Positions 60,299 through 64,000 of a DNA stretch of 64,000 nt are shown piece by piece. The stretch lies in NCBI RefSeq assembly GCF_029504395.1, contig NZ_JAQFIF010000003.1, positions 1 through 64,000 on the forward strand, given 5' to 3'. Position 1 is the first letter of the stretch, and each line of letters starts with the position of its first letter. The translations under genes were made by a program, and so were the position numbers. A model generated the notes under the pieces. The model worked only from the letters and a program-made list of their open reading frames with translations, did not search any database and was not told the origin of the DNA. This stretch comes from Arthrobacter sp. ES3-54. GTDB lineage: Bacteria; Actinomycetota; Actinomycetes; Actinomycetales; Micrococcaceae.

Positions 60299-61141
60299 TT
60301 ACCGCTGGGGCAGCCTGGCCGATAGCTCCGCGGCCGCCGCCTGCAGCAACGGCACAAGGGCCACCAGGGATTCCATGCTCAGGCGGAACACCGGGACTGC
60401 CGTGGCCAGCGAGGCGAAGACGTGGCCCTGGGCGTTGAAGACCGGGACCGCGACGGCCCGCATGCCGAGCTCGTTTTCCTCGTCCATGGTGGCGTAGCCC
60501 TGGCGCCGGACCTGTTCGATTTCCGCCCGGAACGCCTCGCGGTCCGTGATGGAGAGCGCCGTCAGCGGCTCCAGGGGCAGCTCGTCGACGAGCTGGGCGC
60601 GGGTAGCGTCATCGGCGAACGCCACCAGCGCCTTGCCCACGGAGGTGGTGTGCAGTGCCCCGAGATGACCGGGATCGCTGGTAACCCGGAAGGTCTGCGG
60701 ACCGTCCACCTTGTTCACCGTCAGGTGGTGGATGCCGTCCCGCACGGAGAGGATGGTCGCCTCGCCCGTTTCCTCGGTGACTCGCCGCAGGATGGGCAGG
60801 GCCGTACCTGCAAACCCGTGGTGGTTTGAGACGCGCTGGCCGAGCTGGAAGACCCGCAGCCCCAGGTGGTAGCGGCGGCCGTCCGGCTCGTAGTCGACGA
60901 ATCCGTCGCGCGTCAGGGAGCCGAGCAGGCGGTAGGTGGTGCTGAACGGCAGCTCGGCCCGCCGGGAGATTTCCGCGGCGCTGGCTCCGCGCGGCTCATC
61001 CCCCAGGAGGACCAGCAGGCCCAGGGCCTTGCCCACCATGTCCGTCCGCGAGTCCTCCTTGGCAGCCTTAACGGGCTTCGAGGGAGCTTCTAACGGAGGG
61101 CCGGAAACGGCGGGTACATCTGTGTCTTGATTCACACTCAT
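60299..61141 (-). CDS. IclR-family regulator of the shikimate/quinate genes
   Basis: A 280-residue IclR protein. The HTH is at about 50-75 (ASAAEISRRAELPFSTTYRLLGSLTRDGFV), and the ligand domain contains HTTSVGKALVAFADDATR and DEENELGMRAVAVPVF. It lies between the leftward aroE operon and the divergent transporter, so it probably controls one or both in response to shikimate, quinate or protocatechuate. An ATG six codons upstream (61159) falls within a repeated DNA element, so I prefer MSVNQ. There is no clear ribosome site for either. Confidence 0.85.
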   Translation of the reverse strand: MSVNQDTDVPAVSGPPLEAPSKPVKAAKEDSRTDMVGKALGLLVLLGDEPRGASAAEISRRAELPFSTTYRLLGSLTRDGFVDYEPDGRRYHLGLRVFQLGQRVSNHHGFAGTALPILRRVTEETGEATILSVRDGIHHLTVNKVDGPQTFRVTSDPGHLGALHTTSVGKALVAFADDATRAQLVDELPLEPLTALSITDREAFRAEIEQVRRQGYATMDEENELGMRAVAVPVFNAQGHVFASLATAVPVFRLSMESLVALVPLLQAAAAELSARLPQR

Positions 61142-61150
61142 GCATTCATG

Positions 61151-61261
61151 TTGCCACATGGTGAGAGCTATTTCTAGATGGTGATTATTTTTCTTGACAA
61201 GTGACTGCGCTCACAGTCATGCTTGCTACATCGCACAAGTAGCTTCCACCATGTGGCTACT
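61151..61261. promoter_or_regulatory. Paired inverted elements in the IclR/transporter intergenic region
   Basis: TTGCCACATGGTGAGAGCT (61151-61169) and the inverted AGCTTCCACCATGTGGCTA (61241-61259) match at 16 of 19 positions. The right copy lies in a dyad AGTAGC-N12-GCTACT (61238-61261). A TTGACA at 61194-61199 between them may be the -35 of the rightward transporter. Two inverted sites about 90 bases apart flanking divergent promoters suggest cooperative binding or looping by the adjacent IclR. Confidence 0.6.
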
Positions 61262-61366
61262 AGTCCGGGTCTTTCCACGGACTTCCGGTTGCACCACACT
61301 TGAACAAACGGCAGCCGAGACCTTCCTGATCCATCCGCGACAACGTCGTCACACCAAAGGAACACC

Positions 61367-62683
61367 ATGAGCCACACTGTCCCGTCCACGACGCCGGGTA
61401 TCACCACAGGAGGGACGCCGAAGAAGGCTGCCCTCGCCAGCTTCCTGGGCAGCGCCGTCGAATACTACGACTTCTTCATCTTCGGTTCCGCAGCGGCACT
61501 GATCTTCCCGCACGTCTTCTTCCCCGATGCGGACACCAACGCGGCCATCATGTCCTTCGCTACCTTCGGCTTCGCCTACGTGGCCCGTCCGGTCGGCGCC
61601 GTCATCCTCGGCCACTTCGGCGACAGGGTGGGCCGCCGGAAGGTCCTCATGTTCACGCTGCTGCTGATGGGTGCCTCCACCTTCGTCATCGGTTGCCTTC
61701 CGGACTTCAATACGGTCGGCTGGTGGGCTCCGGCCCTGCTGGTGCTGGCACGGCTCTGCCAGGGCCTGTCCGCAGCCGGCGAGCAGGCGGGCGCGTCCTC
61801 GATGACGCTTGAGCACGCCCCCGATGGCCGCCGCTCCTTCTTCACCTCCTGGACCCTGACCGGCACGCAGGGCGGCCAGATCCTCGCGGCCCTCGTCTTC
61901 ATCCCCGTCCTGGCCCTGCCCGACGAGATCAAGTACACCATCGGCTGGCGCATCCCGTTCTGGCTCAGCGCCGTGGTTGTGCTGGTGGCGTTCTTCATCC
62001 GGCGCACCCTGCACGAGCCGCCGGCCTTCGAGGAAGCCCAGAAGACCAAGCAGATCTCCAAGCTCCCGGTTGCCGACCTCCTCAAGAGCCACTGGCGCGA
62101 TGTCCTCCGCGTCATCGCCTGCGCCTTCATCGCCGCCGTGTCCACCGTCTTCGGCACCCTGGCCATCAGCTACGCCAAGAACGTCGCCGGCGTGGACGGC
62201 ACCACCACCCTCTGGCTCGTAGTCGGCGCCAACTTCCTGGCCCTGGGCACCCAGCCGCTGTTCGGCATGCTCGCGGACCGGATCGGCCGCAAGCCGGTCT
62301 TCATCTACGGCGCACTGTCCAGCGCGGTCCTGACCCCGGTCTTCCTGCTGAGCCTCGAATCCGGCAGCGTCCCGCTGATGTTCCTGGCAGCCATCGCCTT
62401 CTTCTCCTTCGGCTACGCGGCAGCAAACGCGGTCTGGCCCTCCTTCTACGCCGAGATGTTCAGCACCAACGTCCGCTTCTCCGGCCTCGCAATCGGCACC
62501 CAGCTGGGCTTCCTGATGGCCGGCTTCGCCCCGGCGATCGTCGCGGCCATGGGCGGCATCCAGTCCGGCGGCTGGGTCCAGATCTCCATCTTCACGGCCA
62601 TCATCTGCCTGATCGCCACCATCGCGGCATTGACGGCCAAGGAAACCTTCCGCGTCCCCACCCGGGAGCTCGGCCAGCGCTAG
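61367..62683 (+). CDS. MHS-family MFS transporter, probable shikimate/quinate importer
   Basis: A 438-residue metabolite:H+ symporter (ShiA/PcaT-like) with 12 membrane segments. ASFLGSAVEYYDFFIFGSAAAL (about 26-47) is the TM1 hallmark of the MHS family, HFGDRVGRRKVLMFTLLLMG the loop 2-3 motif, and QGLSAAGEQAGASSMTLEHAP the TM4-5 region. Divergence from the IclR gene and the aroE operon points to shikimate, quinate or a related acid. AAAGGAACACC-ATG gives an acceptable ribosome site. The specificity is inferred. Confidence 0.88.
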   Translation: MSHTVPSTTPGITTGGTPKKAALASFLGSAVEYYDFFIFGSAAALIFPHVFFPDADTNAAIMSFATFGFAYVARPVGAVILGHFGDRVGRRKVLMFTLLLMGASTFVIGCLPDFNTVGWWAPALLVLARLCQGLSAAGEQAGASSMTLEHAPDGRRSFFTSWTLTGTQGGQILAALVFIPVLALPDEIKYTIGWRIPFWLSAVVVLVAFFIRRTLHEPPAFEEAQKTKQISKLPVADLLKSHWRDVLRVIACAFIAAVSTVFGTLAISYAKNVAGVDGTTTLWLVVGANFLALGTQPLFGMLADRIGRKPVFIYGALSSAVLTPVFLLSLESGSVPLMFLAAIAFFSFGYAAANAVWPSFYAEMFSTNVRFSGLAIGTQLGFLMAGFAPAIVAAMGGIQSGGWVQISIFTAIICLIATIAALTAKETFRVPTRELGQR

Positions 62684-62711
62684 GTTCCCGCCCGGCTGTG
62701 GCTCACCGCAG

Positions 62712-62747
62712 GACGGCGGCACGTCCCTTCTGGGGCGGGCCGCCGTC
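62712..62747. terminator. Hairpin between the convergent transporter and DNA ligase genes
   Basis: GACGGCGG (62712-62719) pairs with CCGCCGTC (62740-62747) around a 20-base loop, in a gap where both genes end. It is a plausible shared terminator. No U tract follows on the plus side. Confidence 0.5.
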
Positions 62748-62749
62748 GT

Positions 62750-62773
62750 CGTTAAGGCGTTAAGACGTTTACG
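62750..62773 (+). repeat. 8-bp tandem repeat, three copies
   Basis: CGTTAAGG, CGTTAAGA and CGTTTACG run head to tail directly after the hairpin. Another, looser copy (CGCTAAGG) appears about 20 bases later, next to the ligase stop. Confidence 0.55.
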
Positions 62774-62792
62774 CGCCGCCTTTGTTGGGGCG

Positions 62793-63878
62793 CTAAGGCG
62801 TGGCGCCGAGCACCGCGGCGAGATCGAACTTCACCGGCTCCTCCAGCTGGTCATAGGTGCAGGAGCGCGGATCCCGGTCCGGACGCCAGCGCACGAACTG
62901 GGTGGTGTGGCGGAACCGTGCGCCCTCCATGTGGTCGTACTTCACTTCCACCACGCGCTCGGGCCGCAGCGGGGTGAAGGACAGGTCCTTGCCGCCGCTC
63001 CACCGGCTTCCCTCGGCCTTCCGCGGCGTCCGCGCCCCCTCCTCCTGCCGGGCCCAGGCCCAGGGGTGGTCCTCGAAACCGGTGACCAGCTCCTGCAGCT
63101 CGGCAAACAGCTCCGTGCGCCGTGCCATCGGGAAGGCGCCCACCACGCCGACATTCGCCAGCACCCCGGCGTCGTCGTAGAGTCCCAGGAGCAGCGAGCC
63201 GATCCGGTCCGGACCGGAGGTGTGCACGCGGTATCCGGCAAGCACACAGTCCGCCGTCCGTTCGTGCTTGACCTTGACCATCGCGCGCTTGTCCGGCTGG
63301 TAGGTGCCCTCCAGCGTCTTGGCCACGATGCCGTCCAGTCCGGCGCCTTCGAACTGCCGGAACCAGCGCTGCGCGGTGTCCCGGTCGGAGGTCGCGGCGG
63401 TCAGGTGGACCGGAGCCGCACTGGCTGCGAGTGCGCGTTCGAGCTCCCGCCGGCGCTCGGCGAAGGGTTGGCCGGTGAGGTCCTCGTCGCCCAGGGCCAG
63501 CAGGTCGAACGCCACGAAGCGCGCCGGGGTCTGTTCGGCGAGCAGCTTCACCCGGCTGGCGGCCGGATGGATGCGCTGCTGGAGCGCATCGAAGTCGAGC
63601 CGGTCCCCGGAGGCCGCCACCAGGATGATCTCGCCGTCCACCACGCAGCGTTCCGGCAGCTCGGTCTTCAGCGCCTCGACGAGCTCGGGGAAGTAGCGCG
63701 TCATCGGCTTGCCGTTCCGGCTGCCGATCTCCACCTCGTCGCCGTCGCGGAAGATGATGGAGCGGAATCCGTCCCACTTCGGTTCAAAGAGCCAGCCCTT
63801 TCCGGTGTCCGGCACTGGCAGGGCGGGGAGGGATTTGGCCAGCATGGGCGCAATGGGAGGCATCAACGGCAGTCGCAT
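62793..63878 (-). CDS. ATP-dependent DNA ligase (LigC/LigD-ligase type)
   Basis: A 361-residue ligase. The adenylated lysine is about Lys34 in FEPKWDGFRSIIF, with motif III FVAFDLLALGDEDL, motif IV GLDGIVAKTLEGTY and motif V AMVKVKHERTADC. The OB-fold domain follows, ending with VEVKYDHMEGARFRHTTQFVRWRPDRDP. It matches the LigC-type repair ligases of actinobacteria, which often work with Ku and LigD-like partners; none is visible here. AAGAAT lies 7 nt before the ATG at 63878, so I prefer it over the one three codons upstream. Confidence 0.92.
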   Translation of the reverse strand: MRLPLMPPIAPMLAKSLPALPVPDTGKGWLFEPKWDGFRSIIFRDGDEVEIGSRNGKPMTRYFPELVEALKTELPERCVVDGEIILVAASGDRLDFDALQQRIHPAASRVKLLAEQTPARFVAFDLLALGDEDLTGQPFAERRRELERALAASAAPVHLTAATSDRDTAQRWFRQFEGAGLDGIVAKTLEGTYQPDKRAMVKVKHERTADCVLAGYRVHTSGPDRIGSLLLGLYDDAGVLANVGVVGAFPMARRTELFAELQELVTGFEDHPWAWARQEEGARTPRKAEGSRWSGGKDLSFTPLRPERVVEVKYDHMEGARFRHTTQFVRWRPDRDPRSCTYDQLEEPVKFDLAAVLGATP

Positions 63879-63930
63879 AGCGCCCATTCTTGCGCCGCTG
63901 ACCGGGCACCGCCAGCCCCCACGCAGTGGT

Positions 63931-63987
63931 TCCTCGACGAGGGTTTCCTCAACAGGGGTCTCCTCAACGAGGGGTCCCTCGACACGG
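63931..63987 (+). repeat. 15-16 bp tandem repeat at the right edge
   Basis: TCCTCGACGAGGGTT (63931-63945), TCCTCAACAGGGGTC (63946-63960) and TCCTCAACGAGGGGTC (63961-63976) are followed by a partial CCTCGACACGG. They lie just upstream of the ligase start. The array may continue past the window. Confidence 0.75.
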
Positions 63988-64000
63988 CCCCGCCCCCACG

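Overview
The window is high-GC DNA with dense gene packing, frequent GTG starts, many 1-8 bp ATGA/TGATG overlaps and several genes that look leaderless. With a fused DppD/DppF-type ABC ATPase, a 1617-residue NAD-glutamate dehydrogenase, PTS mannitol genes and a quinate/protocatechuate block, this fits an aerobic soil actinobacterium of the Micrococcaceae (Arthrobacter, Pseudarthrobacter or Paenarthrobacter type). The placement is inferred from gene content and reading style, not from a marker gene. No rRNA, tRNA, CRISPR array or prophage was seen. The only mobile DNA is the tail of a probable IS30-family element at the extreme left edge.

Layout. 1-93: end of the insertion sequence. 199-5983: mannitol PTS (mtlA, mtlD) behind a TetR-family gene, divergent from ptsI (Enzyme I). 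6077-9448: an excisionase-fold DNA-binding protein, a small membrane protein, a PucR/CdaR regulator and divergent alanine dehydrogenase. 9544-16738: an oxidoreductase and a four-gene peptide ABC importer. 17100-22675: a TetR/flavin-reductase divergent pair with a clear operator, an aminotransferase, a universal stress protein, an acyl-CoA ligase and a small unknown. 22904-27993: E2, E1-beta and E1-alpha of a branched-chain 2-oxoacid dehydrogenase, preceded by a 42-nt palindrome and a HisC/Pat aminotransferase. 28100-30289: a holin-like membrane protein and a coupled WXG-like/serine-hydrolase pair. 30451-38752: purB, a phosphatase, NAD-GDH, an acetyltransferase and a thioesterase.

38691-44898 holds a flavin monooxygenase, a SnoaL-like protein, pobA (4-hydroxybenzoate to protocatechuate), its IclR regulator, an aromatic-acid MFS transporter and a FUSC protein. 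45170-49378 holds mscL, an HTH/membrane-protein pair, DinB, a membrane-anchored ACT protein and a lipid-kinase-family protein. 49415-62683 is a catabolic island. A leftward run aroE-quiC-pcaHGBDCFIJ-pcaR takes shikimate or quinate products through 3-dehydroshikimate and protocatechuate to succinyl-CoA and acetyl-CoA. A second IclR regulator and a divergent MHS-family transporter sit at its head. The window ends with an ATP-dependent DNA ligase.

Together the genes import sugars, peptides and plant-derived aromatics and feed the TCA cycle. Amino-acid catabolism (Ald, NAD-GDH, BCKDH) complements this. Two sequence-level themes recur. Many starts lie 6-7 nt after a TANNNT box, which suggests leaderless transcripts. 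About ten gaps contain 8-20 bp imperfect tandem duplications that no annotated function explains.
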